DNA from: Vulcanimicrobiota bacterium
Lineage (GTDB): Bacteria; Vulcanimicrobiota; Vulcanimicrobiia; Vulcanimicrobiales; Vulcanimicrobiaceae
NCBI GenBank assembly: GCA_013036315.1
Contig: JAAXMC010000092.1
Span: 1 to 37,861, forward strand
DNA: 37,861 bases
Reading direction: 5' to 3'
The translations under genes were made by a program, and so were the position numbers. The notes below the pieces were generated by a model that worked only from the letters and a program-made list of their open reading frames with translations, did no database searches and was not told the DNA's origin. Every line of letters begins with the position of its first letter. The first letter of the stretch is position 1. Positions 1 to 7,328 of the stretch are shown piece after piece.

Positions 1-59
1 TTGCACCGACCGATGACCCCATGTACTACGTGATCAGCGCGCCTGCCGATGCGAAATGA
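1..59 (+). CDS. C-terminal fragment of an unknown protein (truncated by window edge)
   Basis: The frame that begins at base 3 is open for 18 codons and stops with TGA at 57-59. The readable tail is APTDDPMYYVISAPADAK. The stop overlaps the next gene's start in an ATGA arrangement (ATG at 56), the same 4-bp coupling seen repeatedly in this locus, which is the main reason to accept it as a real gene end. Eighteen residues are too few to assign a family. Confidence 0.55.
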   Translation, partial: APTDDPMYYVISAPADAK

Positions 60-835
60 TTAGCCTAAAGGGTTGGAGCTACGCGGTCCCTGTGCCGGTC
101 GAGACTCCCGATGAGTGCAAGTGGTACCACACAATGGATCTTCCTCAGTTCGGAACCCAGTTTGGCGACTGGGACTTGCGGGGGCGCTGGGCCGACTATA
201 CCGGTGGCGTCGACGTCCGCGGAAAGAGCGTCCTTGACGTGGGAACCGCAAATGGGTGGGTGACCTTCGAGGCTGAGCGGCACGGCGCGGGAGAGGTCCT
301 TGCCCTTGATGCGGCCGATCCGACTCGCTTTCAGAGAGTGCCGCATCGAAACTGTCCTCCCGACGAGAGACCGGAATATTTCGCGGAGCCGTTTGAGCGT
401 TGGAAGCGCGGATTCTGGCTTGCGCACAAGTTGTACGATTCGAAGGCCAAAGCAGTTTATGGCGACGTGTATGAGCTTGCCGAGCACGTGACGGGCGCCG
501 ACGTTGTGATTGTAGGACAGATTCTTGTGCATCTGCGCGATGCGCTGGGCGCCCTGCTGCAGTGCGCGCGTGTGGCCGGTGAAACGCTTGTGATTGTGGA
601 GGGAAGCTTCGAGGCAGATCGGCCGCTCGCCGTCTTCGTCGGTGGAGGCGCCGGTACGGAGAATCAGTACTCGTGGTTCCATTTTTCGTCCGGACTCTAT
701 CGTGATTATCTGTCGATCCTAGGTTTTAGAGTCACGTCGGTTAGTCGTCACACGTACCACTGCTTGAGTGCGCGGTGCGAAACTGAGGTGTGGACAACGG
801 TGGCGACGCGTTTTGCTCCAACGCCTGCGGACTAG
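56..835 (+). CDS. Class I SAM-dependent methyltransferase
   Basis: This 259-residue protein carries a class I methyltransferase motif I, VLDVGTANGWVTFEA, at about residues 59-73, followed by an acidic strand end (LALDAAD, about 81-87) expected to hold the adenosine ribose. A later GADVVIVGQILVHLRD segment (about 146-161) fits motif IV/post-motif. The overall look resembles CmoB/DUF1698-like small-molecule or sugar methyltransferases, with a conserved aromatic N-terminus (WYHTMDLPQFGTQFGDWD). The ATG overlaps the stop of the preceding gene by 4 bp, so the two are probably translationally coupled. It is followed within 10 bp by a strong hairpin terminator. The substrate is unknown; methylation of a glycan or nucleotide sugar is inferred only from the neighbourhood. 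Confidence 0.8.
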   Translation: MISLKGWSYAVPVPVETPDECKWYHTMDLPQFGTQFGDWDLRGRWADYTGGVDVRGKSVLDVGTANGWVTFEAERHGAGEVLALDAADPTRFQRVPHRNCPPDERPEYFAEPFERWKRGFWLAHKLYDSKAKAVYGDVYELAEHVTGADVVIVGQILVHLRDALGALLQCARVAGETLVIVEGSFEADRPLAVFVGGGAGTENQYSWFHFSSGLYRDYLSILGFRVTSVSRHTYHCLSARCETEVWTTVATRFAPTPAD

Positions 836-842
836 CGTAAAA

Positions 843-868
843 ACAGCGGGCCCTTTCGGGCCCGCTGT
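843..868. terminator. Bidirectional Rho-independent terminator between convergent genes
   Basis: A perfect 11-bp inverted repeat, ACAGCGGGCCC / GGGCCCGCTGT, encloses a TTTC loop. It lies between the ends of the methyltransferase (835) and the minus-strand propeller gene (891). Read on the minus strand the stem is followed by five T residues, the classical signature; on the plus strand the downstream sequence is only weakly T-rich (CTTCT). It probably ends both transcripts, most efficiently the minus one. Confidence 0.85.
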
Positions 869-890
869 CTTCTAGAGGTATGCTAGGCTG

Positions 891-2177
891 CTAGTGTTTG
901 TCGCGGTTGTCGCAATCCCCAGCATTCTTGCCGTCGCTATTGTTGTCGCCGTGCTTCGCATCCTTATCCGACGTGTGCTTATCGCCCTTGTCGGATTTGC
1001 CGTTGTCAGATTTATCGCCGTTGTCGTTGCCACCGCAACCTGAGCCGGAACCCGAAGCGCCGCCGAACACGACCTCTCCGATTTTGCCGGCGCTATTTTC
1101 GGTGAACCAAAGATTGCCGTCGGGGCCCTTTGTGATCATCATGGGGCCCGCCGCCGAATTAGACAGCGGATACTCGGTCACGGTTCCGGTCAGCGTGATT
1201 TTTCCTATCGCACTGCCCCCCGGCGGACCGATGATGAAGCCGTTCTCGACAAACCACATGTTGCCGTCAGGTCCAGCGGTTATGCCGTTCGGACACGAGC
1301 CATGACTCACGGGATAGTCGGTCACCGTGCCGGCGAGCGTAACACGACCGATGCTGTCGACCTGCGACGAGCTCGGATCGCCAAACGTGCCGCAGTCGCT
1401 GAACCAAATCGCTCCGTCCGGACCGACGGCGATGTTATAAGGATTTGGTTGGGGCGTCGTATATTGCGCGATCAGCGTACCTGTCGTTGACATGCGGCCG
1501 ATGCTCTGGTTTTTAGCTTCCGCGAACCAAAGCGCGCCATCGGGACCCGCGGTGATGTCCCAGGGTCCGTTGCCATCGGAGTATTCATGCAAGGTTCCCG
1601 TGGTGGTCACTTGCCCGATCTTGCCGGGACCACCGTTGCTGTACTCCGTGAACCAGAGAGCATTGTTAGGGCCTTTTGTAATAAAGGCCGGATTTTGGCC
1701 GGTAAGCGTGGCTACTTGCGTAACGGTCCCGGCCGTGGAAATCTTAGCGATCTGATTTGTACTGTATTCGGTGAACCAAAGCTTGTTGTCCGGCCCTAGC
1801 GTTATTCCGTTGGGGGCCGGACCCGTCGTTCCCGTGATTGGAAACTCGTTCGTTACAACCCCGGCCGTTGTGATCCGCCCGATTTGGTTGACGTTCTGCT
1901 CAGCAAACCAGAGAGCGCCGTCAGGCCCGGTGGTGATTCCAACCGGACCGGATCCTGCCGTCGTTATTGCGTATTCATTGATGACGGGTGCCGGAGCCGG
2001 CGTCGGCGTCGCAAGCAACGAGGAAGCGCTGCTGCTCATTACTCCCGCGCTCATAGGCGAAGCGCCGTTTGACACGGCTGGAATCGTGCCGCCGCTATGC
2101 CCACCGCACGCGGCCAATAGTGCGGTTGCGCCGGCTAGGAAAGCCAAGCGTAAAACATAGGGTGATGAAAAGCGCAT
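891..2177 (-). CDS. Streptogramin-lyase-like (Vgb/SMP-30 type) seven-bladed propeller lipoprotein
   Basis: The 428-residue product starts with a lipoprotein signal (hydrophobic stretch ending LLAAC, Cys at residue 24), so it is probably lipid-anchored outside the cytoplasm. The body has seven copies of a GPDGALWFxE-type motif spaced by roughly 40-50 residues, each followed by an IGxIT(T)xGT segment. This is the blade repeat of virginiamycin B lyase-like proteins, and seven copies suit a closed seven-bladed propeller. After about residue 372 the protein changes abruptly into a low-complexity tail rich in Asp, Lys, Asn, Gly and Ser, with two Cys. An AGGAG ribosome-binding site lies 7 bases before the ATG. 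A secreted sensor, adhesin or binding protein seems likelier than a true antibiotic lyase. It may not belong to the glycan locus. Confidence 0.85.
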   Translation of the reverse strand: MRFSSPYVLRLAFLAGATALLAACGGHSGGTIPAVSNGASPMSAGVMSSSASSLLATPTPAPAPVINEYAITTAGSGPVGITTGPDGALWFAEQNVNQIGRITTAGVVTNEFPITGTTGPAPNGITLGPDNKLWFTEYSTNQIAKISTAGTVTQVATLTGQNPAFITKGPNNALWFTEYSNGGPGKIGQVTTTGTLHEYSDGNGPWDITAGPDGALWFAEAKNQSIGRMSTTGTLIAQYTTPQPNPYNIAVGPDGAIWFSDCGTFGDPSSSQVDSIGRVTLAGTVTDYPVSHGSCPNGITAGPDGNMWFVENGFIIGPPGGSAIGKITLTGTVTEYPLSNSAAGPMMITKGPDGNLWFTENSAGKIGEVVFGGASGSGSGCGGNDNGDKSDNGKSDKGDKHTSDKDAKHGDNNSDGKNAGDCDNRDKH

Positions 2178-2234
2178 TCGACGGCTCCTAAAAGGTCCAA
2201 ATTCTGAGGATAGTGATACGCGACTACGGTGCTT

Positions 2235-2252
2235 AGGTAGGTCTTCCTACCT
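2235..2252. other. Perfect hairpin in the leader region of the propeller gene
   Basis: AGGTAGG / CCTACCT (7 bp) encloses a TCTT loop, 58-75 bp upstream of the propeller gene's ATG. No T-run follows on either strand, so it does not look like a terminator; an operator or 5'-UTR stem is possible. The surrounding 157-bp gap (2178-2334) holds no other clear signal. A smaller TGAAGG/CCTTCA stem at 2323-2337 overlaps the stop of the preceding minus-strand gene. Confidence 0.35.
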
Positions 2253-2334
2253 CGCGGTCCGAGCGTCGAGCCAGAGCACGCTTGGGCTAAGCAATCCCTT
2301 ACGCCCAGTTAACCAGCCTTAATGAAGGAGGCCT

Positions 2335-2619
2335 TCAAAGATAGGAGCCGCGGACCGTGGCCAAACGGGTATTTCCGCGCGCCCGCTCGCCCCCGGCAAA
2401 CAGAACTTCGACGCTAAAGCCGGGGTAGACATGGTGAAAACGCCGCTGCTTCCATCCCTCGACCGTCATCCGATCCGGCGCCTTGTTTTCGAAGCAGCCC
2501 GAATACCCCGGAACGCCGGCGCGGTCGCCGCGCAGATTTCTTCCGTCCTGCGTCACGAATGCGACGTTGAAGCCTTCCAGCTGGGCTATCTGGTTTTCTA
2601 CGCGCTGGAGCGTTGCCAC
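2335..2619 (-). CDS. Small conserved-looking hypothetical protein downstream of the PseC-like gene
   Basis: This 94-residue frame starts with GTG 9 bp after the aminotransferase stop, in the same direction, so it is probably the last gene of that operon. I do not recognise the family. The sequence looks like a folded protein rather than noise: an N-terminal helix (ENQIAQLEGF), then a mixed region with a YSGCFENKAPDRMTVEGWK segment, and a C-terminal basic stretch with RFHHVYPGFSVEVLFAGG and GNTRLATVRGSY. It has one Cys, no signal peptide and no membrane segment. A short stem overlaps its stop codon. The absence of any other candidate in this stretch supports it; a spurious frame cannot be excluded. 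Confidence 0.5.
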   Translation of the reverse strand: MATLQRVENQIAQLEGFNVAFVTQDGRNLRGDRAGVPGYSGCFENKAPDRMTVEGWKQRRFHHVYPGFSVEVLFAGGERARGNTRLATVRGSYL

Positions 2620-2628
2620 GTGCTCAGC

Positions 2629-3822
2629 TCATTGCGGGGCCACCGCTTTGCGGACAACATCGACGACCCGATCTTGATCGCTCTCGCTCAAATCGAAGAA
2701 CAGCGGCAAGGTTAATGCGCCTTCATAATAATGTTCCGCGGCCGGAAAATCGCCGTCGCGAAACCCGAGCTGCCGGTAGTAAGGCTGCGTATGAATTGGA
2801 ATGTAGTGAACCTGGCTCTGCACGCCGGCGAGCAAGAGTGCATCGTAGAGATGACGGCGGATACGGCTTCGATTGTTTCCCAAGATTTGAACCGGATAAA
2901 GATGCCAAGCCGAGGTACTCTTCGTGTTGCGGTGTGGTAGTTGAAGCATAAGGTGCGCGAGTGCTTCGTCGTAGCGCGCCGCCAGCCGGGCGCGCCTTCT
3001 CACAAAGGTATCAAGCTTCGCCAGTTGGCTTGTTCCGAGCGCTGCCTGTATGTCGGTCATGAGGTAGTTGAAACCGAGCGAGATCTGTTCGTATCGCCAC
3101 GGCTCATCCGCAGGCGGATCGATCATTCGGTGCTGCTCGCGCGTTATTCCATGTGCGCGAAAAAGCCGCACGGCGTCCGCGATATCCTCGCGGTCGGTCG
3201 CGACCATGCCGCCCTCGCCGGTTGCAATACTTTTGGTTGCCTGAAAGCTGAAGACGGTCGCATCCGAAAAGCGGCCGGCTCCGATCGATTTTCCCGCATA
3301 CGCGGCGCCGAGCGCATGCGAGGCATCTTCAATAACGGAGATACCGTGCCGCTGGGCTAGAGCGGCGAGCTCTTCCATCTCGCATGGTTGTCCGCCAAAG
3401 TGGACGACGACGATAGCTTTCGGCAGAGTGTTCGTTTTCCGGCAGGTTTCGAGTTTTTTTTCAAATTCTTGTGGGCTGAAGTTGTACGTACGCGGGTCGA
3501 TGTCGACAAAGTCCACGGTCGCGCCGCAGTAGCGCGCGCAATTGGCCGACGCGACGAAGCTGTTCGGTGAGGTCCAAACTCGATCTCCAGGTGCAACGCC
3601 AACGGCGTGCAGCGCCGCGTGCAAACCGGCCGTCGCGCTCGAAACCGCGACCGTGAAGCGCGCGCCGCTGTACGCCGCTACATGCTTTTCGAATTCATCA
3701 ACGTTCGGTCCGGTCGTCAGCCAGTCCGAAGAAAGCACTGCGCTCACCGCCGCGATATCGTCCGCATCGATATGCTGGCGAGCGTACGGGATCTTAGATC
3801 TTTGCGCAGGCAACGTCGTCAA
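2629..3822 (-). CDS. pseC: PseC-like nucleotide-sugar aminotransferase (DegT/DnrJ/EryC1 family)
   Basis: This PLP-dependent enzyme would aminate C4 of a UDP-4-keto-6-deoxy-HexNAc intermediate. The N-terminus (KIPYARQHIDADDI ... SSDWLTTGP) is the PseC signature. EDASHALGA (about 165-173) supplies the Asp that contacts the pyridine nitrogen. Lys197 in QATKSIATGEGGM is the expected Schiff-base lysine, and RAHGITREQH is another PseC-type segment. The open frame reaches back to 3891, but the best start is TTG at 3822-3820: a GGGAGG ribosome-binding site sits 6 bases upstream and the 397-residue product fits the family. That start overlaps the end of the FkbM gene by 29 bp. The CapD/WbpM-type dehydratase at 15537-16613 could supply its substrate. 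Whether the sugar goes on to pseudaminic acid is doubtful, because no PseG/H/I/F genes are visible. Confidence 0.85.
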   Translation of the reverse strand: MTTLPAQRSKIPYARQHIDADDIAAVSAVLSSDWLTTGPNVDEFEKHVAAYSGARFTVAVSSATAGLHAALHAVGVAPGDRVWTSPNSFVASANCARYCGATVDFVDIDPRTYNFSPQEFEKKLETCRKTNTLPKAIVVVHFGGQPCEMEELAALAQRHGISVIEDASHALGAAYAGKSIGAGRFSDATVFSFQATKSIATGEGGMVATDREDIADAVRLFRAHGITREQHRMIDPPADEPWRYEQISLGFNYLMTDIQAALGTSQLAKLDTFVRRRARLAARYDEALAHLMLQLPHRNTKSTSAWHLYPVQILGNNRSRIRRHLYDALLLAGVQSQVHYIPIHTQPYYRQLGFRDGDFPAAEHYYEGALTLPLFFDLSESDQDRVVDVVRKAVAPQ

Positions 3823-5107
3823 ACAATACCTCCCACGGCGCATATTCGTTGGTTGAGATCGCTTGCGAACCGGGGTTCGCGATCCAAGCATAGAGCCACA
3901 GCGTCGCGCGCTCCACGGCGCGCCCGGGCGGAGCCTCGGGAATCTGCAATGTGCCGGTCCTTTCTACGTATTGGCTGGACAGCTCCATAAGCGGCTCGGT
4001 TGTCAAGTCAACGAACGTCTTGTCATCATAGAGTAGCCGCAAAAAGAGATAAGCACCTCTGGTCAGCCCGGGTCGCGCGGCTCCTTGGGATTTGACGAAT
4101 GCGCGAGCGCCCCACCGCTCGCCCGCTCTAACGTCGAGGCTGATCTTGCTTTCGATCGCAACGTACGGCGCTGACTGTGGTACGACCGGCTGATTGGGGT
4201 TCAGCCTTACGAGAAGCGCGTTTTCCCCCGCGTGCTGCTTTCCGGTACGCACTGCAAGCGAGGCGTGGAATTGCGGATCGCAGACGATCGTTTGCCAATC
4301 TCGAGCAATATCGCTCGAACCGGCAATCCAACTTCCCGGAACAATCCGAGCAGGCTCGACTCGCAGATCTTCGAAGCCGCCGTTTGAGAGCGGGTTTTTG
4401 GCCTGGCTCGAGGGCGATGCCGGCGGATGCGAAAGGGGTTTCTTTTGCGCGATTCGCGTGCACGCGAAGAGCGTGGGCGGACGGCTCATAAGGAATTGAT
4501 AGTCGCCCATAGCCCGGAAGAACGCATCCTCGGCTTGCTCGTCGTGGAGCTGGACGATCATGTTCTTCACGTGCGGCAGCCACGCTTCGCAGCTGCGCGA
4601 GAAGACCGCCTGCTCGGAGCACTCGATATTCATTTTGAGCAGATCGATCGCTTGAAAACCCGAATCCCGTAACAGCTGACCAATCTCAACGCCGCTCACA
4701 TCGGGGGTTTCACCGGTTTTAGGGACCTGAACCATGGTTGCCCACTCGCGGCCGTCGGCCAACTCGCCGCGATGCAGCACCAAACCCGTGGCCTCCGGCC
4801 AGATCGCGGCATGAACGAGCGTTACGCGCTCGCCGTAGGGGCTCAGGTTGAGTTTGCAGAGTTCAAAGCTCTCGTCATCAGGCTCGACTGCGATCACGTG
4901 CGCGTTCTTGTATTTCGCTAAAAAAAACAGCGTCGAGTAACCGGCATAGGCGCCGCCGTCTATGATGAGTTTGGGATCGACAACGTCTTGGCCGACGCAA
5001 TCATATTCTTCACGCACCAGAATATCGTTAATGACGTCTCGATCGGTCGTGTCGGTGCGATAATAGATAGGGTGCCCATCGAATGAAAGGCACAAGCTGC
5101 GGATCAA
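3794..5107 (-). CDS. FkbM-family methyltransferase with a C-terminal carbohydrate-binding-like beta-sandwich
   Basis: Residues 45-218 form an FkbM-type SAM methyltransferase: LIIDGGAYAGYSTLFF (motif I, about 48-63), VIAVEPDDESFELCKLNL (about 71-88) and IDLLKMNIECSE (about 154-165). These enzymes usually O-methylate sugars or polyketides. A Pro/Ser-rich linker (about 222-238) leads to a second module of about 200 residues that opens with NPLSNGGFED and ends with WEVLFDDVACAKI. The NGGFE opening and the terminal FDDV are typical of CBM4/9-like jelly-roll domains, so this part may bind the glycan being methylated. The start is TTG, 12 bp after the upstream gene's stop, with only a weak AAAAG ahead of it. 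It lies between the secreted Cys protein and the PseC-like gene in one operon. The fusion is unusual for FkbM proteins, which are normally about 230-300 residues. Confidence 0.8.
   Translation of the reverse strand: MIRSLCLSFDGHPIYYRTDTTDRDVINDILVREEYDCVGQDVVDPKLIIDGGAYAGYSTLFFLAKYKNAHVIAVEPDDESFELCKLNLSPYGERVTLVHAAIWPEATGLVLHRGELADGREWATMVQVPKTGETPDVSGVEIGQLLRDSGFQAIDLLKMNIECSEQAVFSRSCEAWLPHVKNMIVQLHDEQAEDAFFRAMGDYQFLMSRPPTLFACTRIAQKKPLSHPPASPSSQAKNPLSNGGFEDLRVEPARIVPGSWIAGSSDIARDWQTIVCDPQFHASLAVRTGKQHAGENALLVRLNPNQPVVPQSAPYVAIESKISLDVRAGERWGARAFVKSQGAARPGLTRGAYLFLRLLYDDKTFVDLTTEPLMELSSQYVERTGTLQIPEAPPGRAVERATLWLYAWIANPGSQAISTNEYAPWEVLFDDVACAKI
3829..3834 (-). promoter_or_regulatory. Ribosome-binding site that sets the PseC-like start
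   Basis: Read on the minus strand, GGGAGG lies 6 bases upstream of an in-frame TTG (3822). The longer reading from 3891 has no comparable site and would add 23 residues (arginine-rich) ahead of the family's usual N-terminus. Confidence 0.55.
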
Positions 5108-5119
5108 CTTTTGCAGACT

Positions 5120-5728
5120 TTAACAGCCTTTCGGAATGCGTCCTGCCGCTCTATCGTAAGAACGCACATAAAAAGCGAAGAATTGTTCGGCCTGCGCGCT
5201 CGAAGTCAGTGGCGGTAGAGCCATGCGATAGTGTCCGGCCCAATTCGCAACCAGGTCATGCACGTGGCGGACGTCCGGATCGCGTATGCCCACGCGCTTT
5301 ACCAAGGTCGAAAGCGCCGGAGCATGATTTGCGATCTGAAAGCGGATCAATGCGAAGGTCCAGTCGCTGCACGGCGCATCCTTACGCAGAAACACGTCAT
5401 CGGCCTGATCGCGCAGTACTCCGGCCCACTCGCCGTAGACTTCGAGGCGAGCTTCCGCGCGTTGTCCACAGTCGCTGGCCACCTGCGCCGCGATCCGCTG
5501 AAGAAATTCATCGGCCGATCGATCGTAGTCGTTCAGATCCTGGTATCGCGCGAAGGCGTTCTCGTAACTAGTGGCGGGGTAGCGTTCAGAATCTGCGATT
5601 AACGAACGGAAGCGCTGCAGGGCTCCACCGGAACAGGAATCGTCAATTCTTGCAAGCGCCCTTGCCGGATTGAAAGGAAACATACAAGCCGCCAGCGCCA
5701 CGGCCCAAATAAGCACTCCCGCACGCAC
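5120..5728 (-). CDS. Secreted cysteine-containing hypothetical protein
   Basis: I do not recognise this 202-residue family. It has an N-terminal export signal (MRAGVLIWAVALAACMFPF) that can be read either as a lipobox (LAAC, Cys15) or as a type I signal cleaved after ARA. The mature part is mainly helical in appearance and carries four Cys (in DDSCSGG, SDCGQR, APCSDW and the final PKGC), which suggests disulfides outside the cytoplasm. The start is GTG, 4 bp after the stop of the GWYPLE protein, and the FkbM gene follows after 12 bp, so it is embedded in the glycan operon. A periplasmic accessory role in glycan handling is a guess from position. Confidence 0.65.
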   Translation of the reverse strand: MRAGVLIWAVALAACMFPFNPARALARIDDSCSGGALQRFRSLIADSERYPATSYENAFARYQDLNDYDRSADEFLQRIAAQVASDCGQRAEARLEVYGEWAGVLRDQADDVFLRKDAPCSDWTFALIRFQIANHAPALSTLVKRVGIRDPDVRHVHDLVANWAGHYRMALPPLTSSAQAEQFFAFYVRSYDRAAGRIPKGC

Positions 5729-5732
5729 GGCG

Positions 5733-6527
5733 CTAAGCTGTAGCTGGCTCTTTTGCGGGCGCTTTGAGATCCGAAGAATGTTGGAAGACGCGGAAATTCA
5801 TGATCCGTTCATCGGATCCGATCTTCTTGCCGCCGCCTTCGGCATGCAAGGTAAGCGAGACGGCACCGTTGAGCGGTACGGCAACCGCGCGGCGAGTTTT
5901 GACCTCCGCTTCGGAGACTTGAACGCCGGCGTCATTCAAAACACGCAGCACGAAGGGTTTCGAACCGACACCCGGGCCCGGCTCGACCTCAAGCACCAGA
6001 GTTTTAGTGCCGCCCGCGTCGTCGATCGTGATCTTTGCGTCGTTGCCCGCCCAGCGAAACGTTTCACCGTTGAACGTCTCGAGCGGATACCAGCCCGAAC
6101 CGAGTTTGGCTGAAAGTTCGGGAGGGAGCACGTCGATAAGCGCCGGCATGAAGGTCACTTTAAAAACTCGGAAGTTCAGGACCCGAGCGTCGTTGGGAGC
6201 GGGCCGGCCGCCGCCCTCGATATGCAGCAAGAGCTTTCGGACCTTGGGTTCGGTAGCCGGGAGCTCGACCGAAATCATCTGCCGGCCCTTTACCGTGGCG
6301 CGCGCGAGCGTGTCGCCATTATCTTTGATCAGCAGTTCAAAAGGTTTGAGGTTGAGGCCGGGCCCCGGCTCGAGATGAATTTGCAAAAAATGCTTGACGT
6401 TGCGAAGCGCGGCGACGTAAATCTCCGCATCGTTCATAACCCAGCGAAAACTCTCGGCGCGGTAGGTTTCCAACGGAAACCATCCGGCGCCCAGACTCGT
6501 GTTGTTGGCAGGCGTTAAGATATCCAT
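5733..6527 (-). CDS. Protein of two tandem 'GWYPLE/RILNFRVF' domains (unrecognised family)
   Basis: The 264-residue protein is two copies of one domain, residues 12-122 and 142-248, joined by a short linker and followed by a Lys/Pro/Ala tail. Each copy shows, in order: GxGW(F/Y)PLET, FRWxxNDA, EPGPG, a basic KGR/KTRR patch, GGG, and a final R(V/I)(L/M)NFRVF. The same domain recurs at the C-terminus of the giant membrane protein (9476-12784) and twice in the lipoprotein at 30588-31463. The regular hydrophobic/polar alternation and conserved Gly and aromatic residues suggest a beta-sandwich. No signal peptide or membrane segment is visible, so this copy is probably cytosolic, unlike the other two proteins. 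The start is ATG with a poor ribosome-binding site. A carbohydrate-binding role is inferred from context; I know of no named family for it. Confidence 0.75.
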   Translation of the reverse strand: MDILTPANNTSLGAGWFPLETYRAESFRWVMNDAEIYVAALRNVKHFLQIHLEPGPGLNLKPFELLIKDNGDTLARATVKGRQMISVELPATEPKVRKLLLHIEGGGRPAPNDARVLNFRVFKVTFMPALIDVLPPELSAKLGSGWYPLETFNGETFRWAGNDAKITIDDAGGTKTLVLEVEPGPGVGSKPFVLRVLNDAGVQVSEAEVKTRRAVAVPLNGAVSLTLHAEGGGKKIGSDERIMNFRVFQHSSDLKAPAKEPATA

Positions 6528-6550
6528 AATTAGCGGCTTCTAAAGCGATT

Positions 6551-6583
6551 GAGGGCTTCTGTGGGAGGGCGCCCCAGGCCCTC
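6551..6583. other. GC-rich hairpin-forming spacer
   Basis: The 63-bp gap between the transaldolase stop and the next minus-strand ATG contains GAGGGC at 6551-6556 and 6565-6570, both able to pair with GCCCTC at 6578-6583. No T-run follows on either strand. It may be an internal mRNA stem or a weak or Rho-type termination element. Confidence 0.25.
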
Positions 6584-6590
6584 TATCTAC

Positions 6591-7328
6591 TCAAAGAGTC
6601 AAGCCCGCGGCGGCGGCGTCGCGGTAAAACATTTTCACGGTATCCAGCGAGAACTCATCGAGACTCTTGCCCACGAGCGGCAGCTTTCGTAACAGATCGG
6701 GCGTCGCGGTAATGATGTGGCAGCCGGCAGCATCCGCGTGAAAAATGTTGAGCAGCTCGCGCGGGCTCGCCCAAATCAGTTCGATGTTGGGGCGATCGGC
6801 GAGCATCGCGACCGCCTTGCTGACGATTGGAACCGGATCGACTCCGGTGTCCGCGATTCGTCCGGCAAATACGGAGATATAGGCAGGTGCGCCGGTGAGA
6901 GCTTCGCGCACGCGCGCTACTTGCGGGAGTGTCATGAGCGCAGTGACGTTGAGTTTGATACCCTCGCCCGCCAGCCGCTGCACCAGCTTCTGCGTGCTTT
7001 CACCCTTCGTATTGGAAACCGGAATCTTCACATAGACGTTTGAGCCCCACGACGCGATCGTACGCGCCTGCCGTTCCATCTCGTCGCTCTCGTCGCTAAA
7101 GACTTCGAAAGAGATTGGGCGATCGCGGATCTTCTCGAGGACGGCCTGCGCGAACGCCTCATAATCGGTTACGCCGGCCGCGCGCATCATCGTCGGGTTC
7201 GTCGTGAAGCCTTTAATCAGCGGATTCGCCGACAGCTCCAGCATGGTCGCCAGGTCGGCGCCGTCTGCGAAAATCTTTATGCGCAGACGCTCCAGTGCAG
7301 TCACGGTGTTTGCGTCGCCGTTTCCCAT
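6591..7328 (-). CDS. Transaldolase-family aldolase
   Basis: This TIM-barrel Schiff-base aldolase has about 245 residues. IKIFADGADLATM near the N-terminus, GFTTNPTMM (a transaldolase hallmark), SFEVFSDE, and NVYVKIPVSNTKGE (with the expected Schiff-base lysine in VKIP) are all present, as is GIKLNVTALMT. The length matches the short TalC/fructose-6-phosphate aldolase-type subfamily. Two starts are possible: ATG at 7328 (28-bp overlap with the isomerase) or GTG at 7304, which gives a 4-bp GTGA overlap; neither has a strong ribosome-binding site. Upstream in-frame codons encode an arginine-rich shadow and were discarded. The close linkage to a GmhA-like isomerase suggests it makes or balances sedoheptulose-7-phosphate for heptose synthesis, rather than serving central metabolism. 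It could instead act as a fructose-6-phosphate aldolase. Confidence 0.85.
   Translation of the reverse strand: MGNGDANTVTALERLRIKIFADGADLATMLELSANPLIKGFTTNPTMMRAAGVTDYEAFAQAVLEKIRDRPISFEVFSDESDEMERQARTIASWGSNVYVKIPVSNTKGESTQKLVQRLAGEGIKLNVTALMTLPQVARVREALTGAPAYISVFAGRIADTGVDPVPIVSKAVAMLADRPNIELIWASPRELLNIFHADAAGCHIITATPDLLRKLPLVGKSLDEFSLDTVKMFYRDAAAAGLTL

Noticed and set aside
1100-1960. CRISPR-like or tandem DNA repeats
   Set aside because: The recurring similar stretches are codons of the propeller blades (GPDG-LWF). They are imperfect, in frame and unevenly spaced, without spacers.
891-2177. True streptogramin-inactivating lyase (antibiotic resistance)
   Set aside because: Only the blade repeats are shared with that family; the protein has a lipobox and a long charged tail, and such propellers are common as surface proteins. 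Resistance cannot be claimed.
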